DNA of 64,000 nt from Plasmodiophora brassicae (Eukaryota; Endomyxa; Phytomyxea; Plasmodiophorida; Plasmodiophoridae): NCBI GenBank assembly GCA_039704465.1, contig JASFAU010000018.1, positions 186,001-250,000 on the forward strand, written 5' to 3'. Under the pieces are notes generated by a model. It worked only from the letters and a program-made list of their open reading frames with translations. It was not told where the DNA came from and ran no database searches. Position numbers and translations under genes: made by a program. Below are positions 31,779 to 42,467 of this stretch, piece after piece. Numbering within the stretch: position 1 is the stretch's first letter; every line of letters begins with the position of its first letter.

Positions 31779-33400
31779 TCAGCCTGTTCGGCCGGTGCGG
31801 TCGTAGTTGGCTCGTTTCACTGGGTCCCGAAGGACTTGGTAGGCGGCGACGATCTTCGTGAAGCGCCTCCCTGCCTCCGCCTGATCGGACTCGTTGGCGT
31901 GAACATCGGGATGGTACTTCAGTGCTTGCGCACGGAACGCTCGGGATATGTCAGCCAGGCTGGCATCTCGCTTGACGCCAATCAAGTCGTACAGGTCGGA
32001 CGCCTGCCTGGAGACGTGCGGCGGCGGCCGATACCGCTCCTGGTATCGTTGTTCCCTTCGATCCCACTGTGTACGCGATTCGCTGTCCCACTCTTCCTCG
32101 AAGTCAGCGGAGTATGTACTGTGCATCCGATGGTCAGCAACGGGCGACATGAACGCCAGGTACCACACCTTTCTGTTTGCTGTTCCTGAAGGCGCTGTGC
32201 TTCGCGACGCTGCGCGACGAACCCAGGTAGGAACTTGCACGCCAAGCCGATAAACGCTGACGGGATGGCGACACACGCCACGTACAGGGGCAGGTTTAGC
32301 GACGCTTCGAGGCTGTGCAGGATCAGGGTCACTGGGAACGCAACCGCCAGGGCGACCTTAACCGCCGAGAACTGAGGTAACCCGAAGATGTTGCCGTTGA
32401 ACCCGTTGATGACGACCTATACGGGAACCCGCTCAGACAATCACCACCAGCCCACCGCGTTGCGTCATACAGTGAAATCGCTTCCCAAGTGGCTGTAATC
32501 AAAGACGTACGCTGGAAAGTAGACCCGCCTCCAGGTGTGTGTCACCCGAACATCAACGGTGACATTACGGCAGGCAGCGGCCCCCGTTGCACGAAGCAGT
32601 TCCCGCTCGGCCATGCGCTGCTCGACCGCCTTCACGTGTCGCAATACACGAACGAGGGCGCGCGATCGGTCCATACTGAACGGCTCCATTTCCTGCCCGT
32701 AGACCGTCGATGGGCTGAGCGGCTTTACCGCCGACAGCGGGACCTACGTAGGTGGGCCCAGCGGCCGTTGATCAACAGAACTGTGTTGCACTGTTCGAAC
32801 CAGCCGACCTTGAGGATCTGGGCGTTGGCACGTTTGAGCGAGAACCCGGCGTAGATTTGCATTTCGGGCAAATCGCTCGAGTAGTGGCTGCGAATCGGTT
32901 TGCGAAGGCGGGCGCTTGAGAAGGAGATCTTTGTGCCGTCCGGTGATCGGCGGCCAATGTCCTGAGGGGCCACGAATGGGTACCGACGGTGACGTAGTCT
33001 ACGTTGAACGTACGCCTTCGACGGTGGTCTCCGTCTGGACGTCGTACGCCCAGTACGGCGTGAACACGGCGCGGCACCCACGAACGTTCGCCGCGCTTCG
33101 CACCTCCTCAGGCGCCAGCCACATGTTCTGGAAGAAGTCGTGAAACACGCGGCGGGCGTCATCGGTCGACAACCTATGTAGGTAGGCGCGCGTCAATCGT
33201 CCCGTTTCGCCAGTGGCCCCGCGCGACGGTCGAACCGGAACGGGACCAGCGAGAACGACGACGACGTCGAGCGAGACGCGAATCGGCGGACGGCGACCCG
33301 GGCGCACATCCATCCGGCGTACGCGCCCGTCGTCGCCGTCCGCCACATCATTCCCGATGGAATCATCCCGACAGCGCCGTGCGGGCTGCACACCCGGCCA
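31779..33400 (-). CDS. Membrane protein with C-terminal J domain (5' end uncertain)
   Basis: Reverse-strand exons line up as one protein. A segment with FFQNMWLAPEEVRSAANV and FTPYWAYDVQTETTVEG is followed by QIYAGFSLKRANAQILKVGWFEQ, YFPAYVFDYSHLG, GFNGNIFGLPQFSAVKV, two membrane spans (ALAVAFPVTLILHSL, YVACVAIPSAFIGLACKFL), a charged linker and a J domain. The J domain has DLYDLIGVKRDASLADIS, the HPD motif in LKYHPDVHANE, and LRDPVKRANYD. Probable introns lie near 32103-32153 and 32951-33005. PYW and PAYVFDY repeats resemble a family of membrane proteins whose strand motifs are often paired with zinc ribbons. The J domain should recruit Hsp70 to a membrane. The start codon is not identified. 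Confidence 0.6.
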
Positions 33401-33648
33401 CTGCCACCGGGGGGCGACTGCAGCTATTTGTGGCGTGACCGGTGTACGGCACAAAAAACAAACCGCGGAAGGACGTTCAGGAGCACATCATGAGCAACAC
33501 GCGCGCTCTAACGACAACACCTCCGTATCTCCTGGTTGACACAGAAGAGGGAAGCGACTTTGGACTCTGCACAGAAATGCAGGCGACGGGGAACGCGCGC
33601 CCAGGGTTGTATTCGCGGGAGTCGTCCAGGACCGGGTGCAACCGGAAC

Positions 33649-36348
33649 TCATCGCAGGCGAAGGCTTGGCTTGGTCTTCACGGCGAAGAAGAAGGCGCCG
33701 ATGAGGAAGAACCCGACGCCGATGACGGCCGATGCGAAACAGTTCCAGGCGATCGAGTAGTCCTCCAGGCCGTACGTCGTCAGGACGGAGTCCCCTGTGG
33801 CGAAGCACTGGCCATTGGGCGGGCAGCGGAACTTCAGGTCCCTGAACTCGTTCTGCGAGATGGACGAGTACGCGTAGCGGATCGTGGAGAAGTACTTGAG
33901 CCAGCTCAGCGCCGGGGTGATCGACGACACGTTGATGAGCATGCCGCCGAACAACAGCATGATCATGATGAACAGTGGGCCTGTATACACGCGCGCGCGT
34001 TCAGTTCCGCCGACGGCAACCGGCTACGCACGTGGCGATCCGTACCGACGATCTGCCCGACGAACGGGTTCGGCACGATCGACCCGATCATGATGCCCCT
34101 GGGGTGGCGTTCACTTCAGGCTCTGACGCGTCTAGCGAGAGCGCGGCCGGTGCTTACAGAACGTTGGAGACGGACGAGTGCAGGGACACGCAGCCGACGA
34201 ATATGAAGAACTGGGAGGCCGAGTTCCGGAGCCCAATCGGCCAGTAGACGACGGCGGTCAGGTAGACACAGGAGATGATCGGCAGGAAACCGCCCGTGAT
34301 CACCCGCGCCAGGAACGCCGATCCCGCCCGGTACGTCCCAGCAGACCGCTCGCGACGAATCAGCGCCCTGCACTGGCGTTAGACGCTACGTCTGGAACAC
34401 GCGAGCACCACCAGCAACGTACTTCGAGACGGGCAGAACGCCAATGATGGGCATCACAACGCCGAACCTACCAATTGAATCGGTCAGATGCGTGATGATG
34501 GCCCATCGGCGGCAACCGTTCCCACGTTTGGTTGATCGTGATCATGAACCTGCAGGGCGGGTCGGTTAACACACACGCGTGACAGCAACAGCATGACGTC
34601 GCTTAAACGTACAGGAATCCGATACGGTTCTGGACGCCGGCCGAATCCAGCGTCACTTGCCAGAACAGGGCGCCGAACTGTCGACAGCGACATATAAGCA
34701 GGGAGGGTTTGGCAGGGGGAGCACACGGGACCCACGATGATGATGAGGATGGTGGCCTGCCCCATAGAGGCGCCGATGTTGGCCGGGTTGCGCAGCAGGT
34801 CCTTGAACCCGCGGTCGAGCAGAATGAGGAATTCCACGACGAACGAGTTGCTCCAGTCGGTCTGTGCGGTCCAGGTCTCGCACGCCTTGGGGGCCTCCTC
34901 GAGCTTCAGCGCCGGCTGCCCACCTTCTCGGGGCATCGATTCCCATTTGTCCTGCAGCGCCTTGATGCGGGCGGCCGACTCCTCCTTCAGCTTGTCCGAC
35001 CGGAAATCCAGCGTCATCGTGTCCAGGAAGAAGTCGGACGGGTTCGTCTGCGGCGGGCACTTGATGCCCAGCGATGCGAAATGCTGCACGCCGGCGTCGA
35101 CGCTGCCCACGAAGATGCATTTGCCGCCGGCCAGCAGGATGATCGAGTCGAACAGTTCCAGGATCTCAGAGCGCCTGCACACGGATGCCTTAGATTCGCC
35201 TAACAAGGTCTAGCGCGTCGACGTACGGCTGGTGGATCGTGCACAGCACGGTCTTGTTCCCGGCAACAGCCACCTTCTTGACCACGTCCATAACGGTGCA
35301 GGCAGTGAACGCGTCCAACCCCGACGTTGGCTGAGCACGAACGATCCTGAGTGGCACAGCGACGATGCACGGCGCGGTACGACCTCGTCGAGGAACAGCA
35401 ACGACGGGTCGGTGACGAGCTCAATCCCAATCGAGACACGCTTCCGTTCGCCGCCGGAGATGCCCCGCGCCGTATCGACACTGCCGATCCAGGAGTCGGC
35501 TGGAATGGAAACGCCATGGCTCAGTAGACCGATGAGGACGTTGAGCTGGGCATTCATACCGCATTTCTTCAGGCCCAGCTGCTCGATGATCTTCTCGACG
35601 CGATTCGCCTTGTCCTCCTTGCTGACGGACGATGGCAACCGCAGCATCGCCGCGTACATGAGCGTCTCGCGAACCGACAGATTGTGCAGCATCAGGTCGT
35701 CCTGCTCGACGAACGCCACCGTTTTCTTCCAAGTCGACTCCGTCCGCGGGTCCCCGTTGACGAGGATGCTGCCCGACAGCTGTACGCGCTTGCAGTCAGC
35801 AGCGCTCCAGACAGGCACGCCCGTCCTGATCGTATACATTTCCAACGTCGATTCGCCCAGCGAGAACGTTCAGCAGCGTGGTCTTGCCGGCGCCCGAGCT
35901 CTATGCAATGGGCGGGTCAGACAGGGCGGGACACGAACAGCGCCCGCAGGCGGCGTACCCCCATGATGGCGCACAGCTGCCCAGGTTTGGCTTCGCCGGA
36001 GACGCCTTTCAGCAGCGCCCGCTCTTCAGTCTTCTTGCCGACCTTCACCGGAATGCTGTACTGGACGTTGTCCCAGGTCAAGTGCACCCTCCGGGACGGG
36101 CTCTTGGGCGGCTCAACGGCGGCAACGTCGACGCGAACGTCCTGCGATTCCATCCCGCTATCGAGGGTCGTCGAAGAGCGCTGACCGGTTGGTGCCTTTG
36201 CGACGACAGTACCACGCTGAACGGTCGGCCCGCTGTCTCGTTGTGGTCCACGGGCCAGGGTGCCCGACACCCTGGGACCGGTTGTTCCAGAAGTCTGGCG
36301 ACGGTCGGAAGCACTGACGCGGCGTCGACCTGTGCTGCTCAGCTGCAT
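33649..36348 (-). CDS. ABCG-family half transporter
   Basis: Twelve exons join to 689 residues in one frame: 36348-35959, 35900-35838, 35788-35560, 35499-35384, 35330-35227, 35174-34736, 34677-34613, 34549-34526, 34467-34423, 34367-34158, 34098-34046, 33980-33649. The nucleotide-binding domain comes first, as in ABCG: Walker A GSSGAGKTTLLNVLAG, EQDDLMLHNLSVRET, signature RGISGGERKRVSIG, Walker B SLLFLDEPTSGLDA and the switch histidine CTIHQP. Six membrane spans follow, with RRERSAGTYRAGSAFLA, GSIVPNPFVG and MLLFGGMLINVSSI. A Cys-bearing loop precedes the last span. One exon is only 24 nt long. Members export lipids or small hydrophobic compounds as dimers; the substrate cannot be predicted. 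Confidence 0.95.
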
Positions 36349-36411
36349 GCAGTAGTAAGCTCAAATTCGGGCAGCCCGCAAGGCTGCATAACGCCCGACA
36401 GGGGTAGACGA

Positions 36412-37471
36412 TTACGCCGACGCTGGCGCATTGCATGTATCATTCGACAGGATCCTGGACATCGTGGCATGTCTTTGGAGGCGGACCTCGTCGACAAACG
36501 CGTCGATCCGGGCTCGACCTTCTGCATCGCCGGTCGCAGGTGCGGCGCGGGTCGCAGATGAGCGCGGCGGCATCCGCGTCAGGGCGATCTGGTACTCGAA
36601 CAGGACGCGCAGGAACCACCAGATGGAGAGTTCCGGCCACATGATCGGGAAGAACGACAGGCAGGACGACCGGACTTGCCATAGCATGAAATCACTCAGC
36701 CTGATCACCGCCGATGAGCACGAGAACGAATGCAGGAGTTGGACAGGCATGCCTACCTCGTTTCCCCCGACGTACGAAGAAGCAGACCGGGCGGCGAGCA
36801 ATCCTCAAACAACGTGCATCGTCTGAACAGCTCCTCGTCGACATCACTGTAGCTCAAACGAAATCAACAGGGGACGGATGGGTCATCCGATCATGCTTAC
36901 CTGGGTTCGAGCTTGTTGGCAGATATGCCCTTGTGGATGATGCCTCCGACAGCGGCCATTTCCGCTTCCGACGAATACCCGAAACACAGGTTCAGAATCG
37001 GGCCGCGATTTCCTCTTGACAGGACGACGGCACGAGCCATCAAGACCTGCAGTGACGGCGGGAACTTGGATATGTCGCCGAGCACGCGAACGCACACATC
37101 GTACTTGTCTAATGCGTCCCTGGACGCACATGCAGCATCAGACAGGGCCAACAGTTTGAGAGCAGCACGAGGAACCCTTGAAACAGTTGGCGGAACTTTT
37201 GCTCGCACAGGTCAAATAAACCGGCAACTTCAGACGCGGGCCGGCTGAAGTTGTCAATGCTGAACGCGAACGCGGACACGACGCGGACGCCGACCTCGTA
37301 GCACCACTCCAGGACCGACTCGAGCGTGCACGTCCCTTGCTCGTGTCCGGCGGTCGGTGCCTGCGCGTGACGCCGCGCGTACCGCCGGTTGCCGTCCATG
37401 ATGAACGCGACGTGCTCCGGGATGCTGCCCTGCCTCGCCATCCGCAGCAGCCATCGTTCCCACGTCCTCAT
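36412..37471 (-). CDS. cis-prenyltransferase (dehydrodolichyl diphosphate synthase)
   Basis: Four exons (37471-37176, 37119-36901, 36846-36757, 36700-36412) give 297 residues. Motifs of the UPPS/Rer2/DHDDS family appear in order: [16 protein letters not shown] (catalytic Asp), [61 protein letters not shown], and [17 protein letters not shown]. The enzyme makes the polyprenyl chain of dolichol at the ER, needed for N-glycans and GPI anchors; PIG-U lies nearby. The RTSGETR motif is split by an intron. The C-terminal 80 residues after YQ are extra and low in conservation. Confidence 0.94.
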
Positions 37472-37560
37472 CGACGGACACCCACACCACCAACCCGATA
37501 GCGCTCTGATCCAAAAATACTACGCGCAGGACGCGTCACCGGCGTCACTTGTGACAGTCG

Positions 37561-37634
37561 CCTGCGACTGCAATGTACAGCCCGGCCTGCGACTGCAATG
37601 TGCTGCCCGCCTGCGACTGCAACGTCCCGGCCCG
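37561..37634. repeat. Three tandem copies of a ~25-bp unit
   Basis: Units start at 37561, 37586 and 37610, each beginning CCTGCGACTGCAA and diverging at the end. A partial GCGACTGCAA recurs at about 37661. The array lies about 90 bp upstream of the cis-prenyltransferase start, so it sits in the upstream region between that gene and a possible small gene. Confidence 0.75.
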
Positions 37635-37730
37635 AGTGGCCAGTGCAAAGCGTTACACTGCGCGACTGCAACCCATGGGCAAAGGGTGCTGATAAGGGAC
37701 GGGGCTGCGTCCAGACGGGATCGGGGGTGG

Positions 37731-37913
37731 ATGGGGCTCACGGTGCACCAGCTGGAGAAGGTGCAGCAGGCGTGGCTGACCGAACGGGAGATGCTGCTGG
37801 ACGGGTGGGCGCGCGATCGTAAGGAGTTGCAGTGCCTGCGAAGGATGCTTGAGCTCGAACGGGACGCGTACACGGTAACGGCGAATGCTGCCCATCGCGG
37901 GCTGTCGTGCTGA
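37731..37913 (+). CDS. Possible 60-residue helical protein
   Basis: An ATG-started frame reads LEKVQQAWLTEREMLLDGW and RRMLELERDAYTV. The third-position GC and the regular heptad-like pattern argue that it is coding, probably a short coiled coil. It has no known homologue to my knowledge and could be an exon of a larger transcript. Its promoter would overlap the 25-bp repeats. Confidence 0.4.
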   Translation: MGLTVHQLEKVQQAWLTEREMLLDGWARDRKELQCLRRMLELERDAYTVTANAAHRGLSC

Positions 37914-38132
37914 CTGCTACGAATATATAGCGGTTGCTCGTTAACCTGGCGAAACCTTTCCCGTCGCTGTCTGCGACGCCTTCTGTGGAGGTTGCAGAGA
38001 CACCATCGCAGCCGCCAGTCACGTCATCTACTGCTGACGGCTCATGATCCTTCCAAGAATAAATGCTCAACACGAAGCTGACGACTGGGAGGCGCCTCGG
38101 GATGATTCGAATGTATTTGGAGGAGTAGATCA

Positions 38133-38437
38133 TCAGGCGGCCTTCGCGAGTACGCCGATCTTGAATTTGGCCATGGCGATTTTCGCTTCCTGGGGGTGCC
38201 CGACTTTGTCGAATGCAGCAGTGGCATCGGTGCCCTACAATGGCGACAGCATCAGATGCAAGAACGGGCAGCGACCCAGTCCACTGCGACCGAATGCTTC
38301 TCGAGAATGGATTTCCCTCCCGGGTGGCTGTTCTTGAAGGCCTTCACATCGTAGACAGAGCCGCCGATGGCGATCCAGTTGTCGCCTTTGTGGTTTTTCA
38401 CCTCGTCAATCGTGATGGGTTTCGCTGGGTCACTCAT
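38133..38437 (-). CDS. Cytochrome b5
   Basis: Two exons (38437-38291, 38234-38133) give 82 residues. The heme-binding core is complete: WIAIGGSVYDVKAFKNSHPGG carries the first axial histidine and FDKVGHPQEA the second. The protein ends soon after (IGVLAKAA) with no membrane tail, so it is a soluble form, or its anchor is lost. Cytochrome b5 passes electrons to desaturases and other oxidases. The frame is open upstream to 38494; MSDPAKPITIDEV was chosen as start because it gives the usual short leader. Confidence 0.93.
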
Positions 38438-38568
38438 TGTTGTGCTGATGGCGCGTGCCAATGCCACTGGCGATATCCGCTCCGGCAGATTCATGCTGCA
38501 GATGGCGTCGTCTAACGATATTAACGCTCAATGGGCGTCATACAGGATACGTATGTCTGCAATGATGT

Positions 38569-40284
38569 TTATCGGGCGACAGGGGCCTTGGACTGGTCAG
38601 CACCATCATGCTCTGTTGGAGGCGGTGAAGGATCGGCAAGGGTATAGAGTGTCCTGACGGCAGAGACTGCCTCTATCACGAGGAAGCCATTGCAGAAGCC
38701 CCAGACGAGAGTCTGGTTGTAGTAGAAGTTCGCGTTTCCAGACCCAGCGTGAATCCACAGGAACCAGGTCATATGTCCCAGCGTACAGGAGATCAACAAT
38801 CCAACGTATACCGGGATGATAGGACGCATCTCTGGCACAGCCGAATAAGAAACAGCGAAGACCACGTTTGCGTTATGACCCACTCTTCAGAATGGCCCAT
38901 TGCGTAAGCAACAGTGGATACGATATGCCATAGTCGCCTAAAACCGGGTACGACTGGAACAGGTTCGCAAGCTGGGCGCACACGAAACCGAGGAATAGTG
39001 GATTGTGCCAGAACCGGACAGTCAGCGGAATAAGGTACACAAGGACCTGAACATGACACGTTAGCACCGGAAGACGTACGTCAACGGGCACGCATACGTG
39101 GGCGTGGAAGCACACCAGGAAGAACGTTCGGAATCGATTGAAGATCTCCGTCTCGAAGTACCAGAAAACGCCAATGTTTGGCGATAAATCCATGACGGCG
39201 AAGACGTACTTGTAGCTATGAGAAATCCATTCCCAAGATCTTCTAGAGCAGTCAGCATCAGCTGCGAAATACCTGGTGAAGAACGTACCCATATACAGCG
39301 GTTGAGAGTACGACCAACACGGGGTACCAGAGAAGGGCACTGATTATACATGTCAGAATTCGCGGGTTCACCGCAAACCGTGGCAGGTCTGGAATCCGAT
39401 CAGCATCATGATCAGTAGATATTGCCGTTGTTGGCATAGGCTGTACTACGCTGCCGAAGTGCAAGAGCAGTACACCGGGGATGATCAGGAAAGCACTGTG
39501 AAGCTCCAAGTACGTGGCAGCCGCTATGCAGAACCCCAGCAGGGTCGGTCTTCCTGCCGCTGGCATGAGCATCGCATAACGCGCGAGGTGGAACGAACTG
39601 TCCAGCGAACCTCTGAACGCCAGGTAAATGCTCATGACAGCAAACAGGTGCGTCAGCAACGACGTTGACATCGCGGCGCACGACAGGACGGTCAGTGGGT
39701 TGAATAAATATCTAGACGACAGGTATGTCAGCACGCAGCATGCACGAGCCAGACGAACATGCCATTCATACACAAGCAACACCACGTACTCCATGCCGCT
39801 GGAAGAGTTCATGTTCTCCGCACGATTCGGCACCCTTCGGTGAGCCCCCAGGTCAACGTCCTGTAATGTGGAGTCGTACCACTACTTACTTGATGGTTAG
39901 CGGGAAATTGAACGTGTTGTTCATTCTTGCGATCTCGTGGAACAGAACGGCAATTATCACGTCGATAGCGATGAAGACGCCGGGCACGAGGGCGCGAAGC
40001 CCGATGGATTCAAGCGCCGAGAATAATTCGAACACCAGCGGCGGCTGATGGAACACGTCGCCATCGTATATCGATAGGTGACGCGCATTCAGATACAGCG
40101 CCTCCTGCACTGGTAACGCGCTGCCTCAGCCTGCCGTGACCGTGTCCCACAGTCGCCCCGCCATACCTCTCCTGTAGCTGGTTGTCGGACCGACCAGCTC
40201 GACGGCGTTCGACAGCATCTCAGCCGACCCGGCCGCCATGAGCGCGGCACGGAGCGCCGCCCCAAGCACCAGCTCGGTGATCAT
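38569..40284 (-). CDS. PIGU: PIG-U, GPI transamidase subunit
   Basis: Reverse-strand exons follow human PIG-U throughout. They run MITELVLGAALRAAL, YLNARHLSIYDGDVFHQPPLVFELF, RYLFNPLTVLSCAAMSTS, TYLELHSAFLIIPGVLLL, DLSPNIGVFWYFETEIF, PLTVRFWHNPLF, FQSYPVLGDYGISYPLLL, then PVYVGLLISCTLGHMTWFLWIHAGSGNANF. The first exon is 40284-40167 and the second starts at 40109; at least five introns are needed, not all placed. The protein has about nine spans and helps the ER complex that attaches GPI anchors; the GH16 enzyme in this window carries such a signal. Its C-terminus has a short Pro-rich tail. Confidence 0.9.
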
Positions 40285-40434
40285 GTCGACAATGACAAGT
40301 GACAGGGCCCGAACCAAAACGACCGTGGCCTGTCACCTGTGCGACCGTTTTGCGTCGGTAGCAATTGGGACGGAAGGCAACAACCAGCGTTGCTGCCACG
40401 CTCCTGGCCGCACACGAACCTGCCGGGTATTATG

Positions 40435-40779
40435 TTATGGGAGTTTATGGTGCGGATGTCCGCTTTCGGAAGGGTGTTGGATGGAACTCACCGTGCGGTA
40501 CACGAACCCTGCGGCATCGTTTGCCGGTTCCGACTTCACTACCGTGACCTGGTTGCTCCTCTTCAGTTCTTCCAGTAGGTACTTGAGCATGCGTCCCGAT
40601 GCGATGCGCGCCAGCGGCCCGGTCGGGTCCGCCACCTTCTCGTACGCCACGATCTCCCACAGGCGCCTGTACGGGAGCGGGCCGCGCTTCGCGATCACGT
40701 CGTACAGCGCCCGGCACACCATCTCCACTCGCCCGCCCGTCGCCTCAGTCGCCAGCGCCCGCCTCACAACGCGGAACAT
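40435..40779 (-). CDS. Small predicted mitochondrial protein, paralogue A
   Basis: The 114-residue frame starts MFRVVRRALATEATGG, an Arg-rich, acid-free leader typical of mitochondrial import. The core reads CRALYDVIAKRGPLPYRRLWEIV, then LARIASGRMLKYLLEELKR and FVYRTV, a helix-helix-strand order like a winged helix. It shares the pattern ALYxVxA..P....L..IV, IASG.xLK and FVY with the protein at 42468-42896. I do not know the family; a mitoribosomal or RNA-binding role is a guess. The frame stays open upstream through a 33-bp minisatellite. Confidence 0.6.
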   Translation of the reverse strand: MFRVVRRALATEATGGRVEMVCRALYDVIAKRGPLPYRRLWEIVAYEKVADPTGPLARIASGRMLKYLLEELKRSNQVTVVKSEPANDAAGFVYRTVSSIQHPSESGHPHHKLP

Positions 40780-40809
40780 GATCGCCACGGATTTACAACT
40801 CACCGAGTC

Positions 40810-40971
40810 GACTGCGGAACGAGAACTGCAAACCGCTGGGCTGACTGCAGTTCGAGAACTGCACACCGCTGGGCCGACTGCAGAACGAGAACTGCAAACC
40901 GCTGGGCTGACTGCGGTACGAGAACTGCACACCGCTGGGCCGACTGCGGGACGAGAGCTGCAAACTGCTGG
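40810..40971. repeat. 33-bp minisatellite, almost five units, alternating A-B-A-B-A
   Basis: Units start at 40810, 40843, 40876, 40909 and 40942, each beginning GACTGC. Odd units carry CAAACCGCTGGGCT-like ends and even units CACACCGCTGGGCC, so the true repeat period is 66 bp. The array begins 30 bp upstream of the start of the mitochondrial-type gene on the reverse strand. Read in that direction it is open and in frame, encoding an 11-residue repeat (AVCSSRTAVSP/AVCSSRSAVGP). Confidence 0.9.
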
Positions 40972-41068
40972 CGGCGGAACGATAACTGCGAACCCCTGAG
41001 CAGGCTGCGGAACGAGCGCTGCGCTCGTGACTTTATGATTACGTATTATACTGGCCCATCGAGCGGGA

Positions 41069-42040
41069 TTACGGGATTTCATGGGTGACGTTCTTCGGAT
41101 GATGGATTGCGGGCGGATGGCATTGGTGGCAGCGGCAAGGGTCACGTGCACCATGCCGACGACGACGCTTGGCAATGCAGGCGGCCGCGATGGCGCCGGA
41201 CAGGAACAGCAGGAACACGATGCACCCGGATAGGAGGACGACTTGTTCGACGGTGGTCATGTTGCCGAGTGGTTGAAACGTTCTACTGTGGGACGTGTCC
41301 TCGTCGTCGACGGGCGGTACGCTATCCGCTACCTTGATCTCCGCCGTCTTCATCGGGGGCCGATCTGACTCCCCGAGCGCATGAGGTTCGATCTTGGAAC
41401 TCGCGAGATGCGCAGCGCAGCGGTCGAGTCGAGGCGGCGTCCACCTGTCGGTGGCGATCGTTGTTATCGCTGTCCGTCGAACGTCACCGCTTGCAGTGCC
41501 GTCGATTTGCTTCAAACTGTGCAGCTGGTCCCAGGCCGACGCCGGGAACAACCAGCACGCGGAAGTCGCGGTCCCCTCCGCCTCGTACGATATCTCCTGT
41601 GACAGGACGCAGTCAGGCAGTACCTTGCCTGACGCGCAGACGTCGGCGCATGTCACGGTGCCCTCCAGGTCGACGAAGACCGAGGACGGTGCCGGTGCCG
41701 ACATCTTCAGTACAAACGCGTCGTATTCGACACGTTCGGGTAACGCGATGTTTGCAGACGCGCGAATACGCGCAGAGATGGTTTCCGTTCCAGGGGTCAC
41801 CTCGATGCCAGGTAGCAGGCAGACCGGCGCACCGATAAACCGGCAACTGCACGAGTCGGTCGGGTCGACGTAGAACCCGTTGCAGCTGGGCGATGCTGTG
41901 CATGCCGATTCGCAGGTCTCGCCAGGTGCAACGGGATGGCAGACAGCCCACGATGCCGGGACGCGCATATCCACATACTGGCCCAGAGCGCTGGCGGTGC
42001 AGGCTACCAACAGCAGGATAGCGTAAACGCAGTTGCTCAT
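41069..42040 (-). CDS. Type I membrane glycoprotein-like protein, uncharacterised
   Basis: An uninterrupted frame encodes 323 residues. A signal peptide (CVYAILLLVACTASALG) is followed by a Cys-rich module (CESACTASPSCNGFYV, SCSCRFIGAPVC) resembling an apple/PAN-type fold. A second Cys region has CADVCASGKVLPDC. A single membrane span (VVLLSGCIVFLLFLSGAIAAA) lies near residues 270-290, then a basic tail (KRRRRHG) with CRCHQCH. The layout predicts a surface receptor or adhesin. No known family is certain. An intron may hide in the poorly conserved middle. Confidence 0.65.
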   Translation of the reverse strand: MSNCVYAILLLVACTASALGQYVDMRVPASWAVCHPVAPGETCESACTASPSCNGFYVDPTDSCSCRFIGAPVCLLPGIEVTPGTETISARIRASANIALPERVEYDAFVLKMSAPAPSSVFVDLEGTVTCADVCASGKVLPDCVLSQEISYEAEGTATSACWLFPASAWDQLHSLKQIDGTASGDVRRTAITTIATDRWTPPRLDRCAAHLASSKIEPHALGESDRPPMKTAEIKVADSVPPVDDEDTSHSRTFQPLGNMTTVEQVVLLSGCIVFLLFLSGAIAAACIAKRRRRHGARDPCRCHQCHPPAIHHPKNVTHEIP

Positions 42041-42467
42041 GTTGTCGTTCTCCAGCTGAAAGCTACTATGGCTAAACCACCGGGGACGCCTGCCGCTCAA
42101 ATACCGTTGGTCGCATCCGCCTAGAACAAACGAGACTGGGTGGCCCCTCTCTCGAGAACAGTCGCTGACTGGGCGCCACCCGGCATACGAACAGATAAAT
42201 ATCATTCATCCAGCATCGGCCGGGAATACCAGTCTCGGCTGGCGGCGTACGCAGGCGCACAATCCAGAACGCAGCATTGATATCAAGCAGCTCCGTATCT
42301 TCAGCTCTCCCACAAAACACGTAGTCGCACTGAAATGCACCGTTACATGCCGGGTACCCGGCGTGCTGCACACTGCAATGCAGTTCTGCAGTGACGCCGA
42401 GTCGAGGACGCAGTCGACGGGGTGAGCGCGCGCGGGTGACCATTTTGGAAGTGGATCGCGGGGAGTC

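Noticed and set aside
40810..40971. Regularly spaced repeats that could suggest a CRISPR array
   Set aside because: The units are directly adjacent with no unique spacers, and the genome is eukaryotic. It is a minisatellite.
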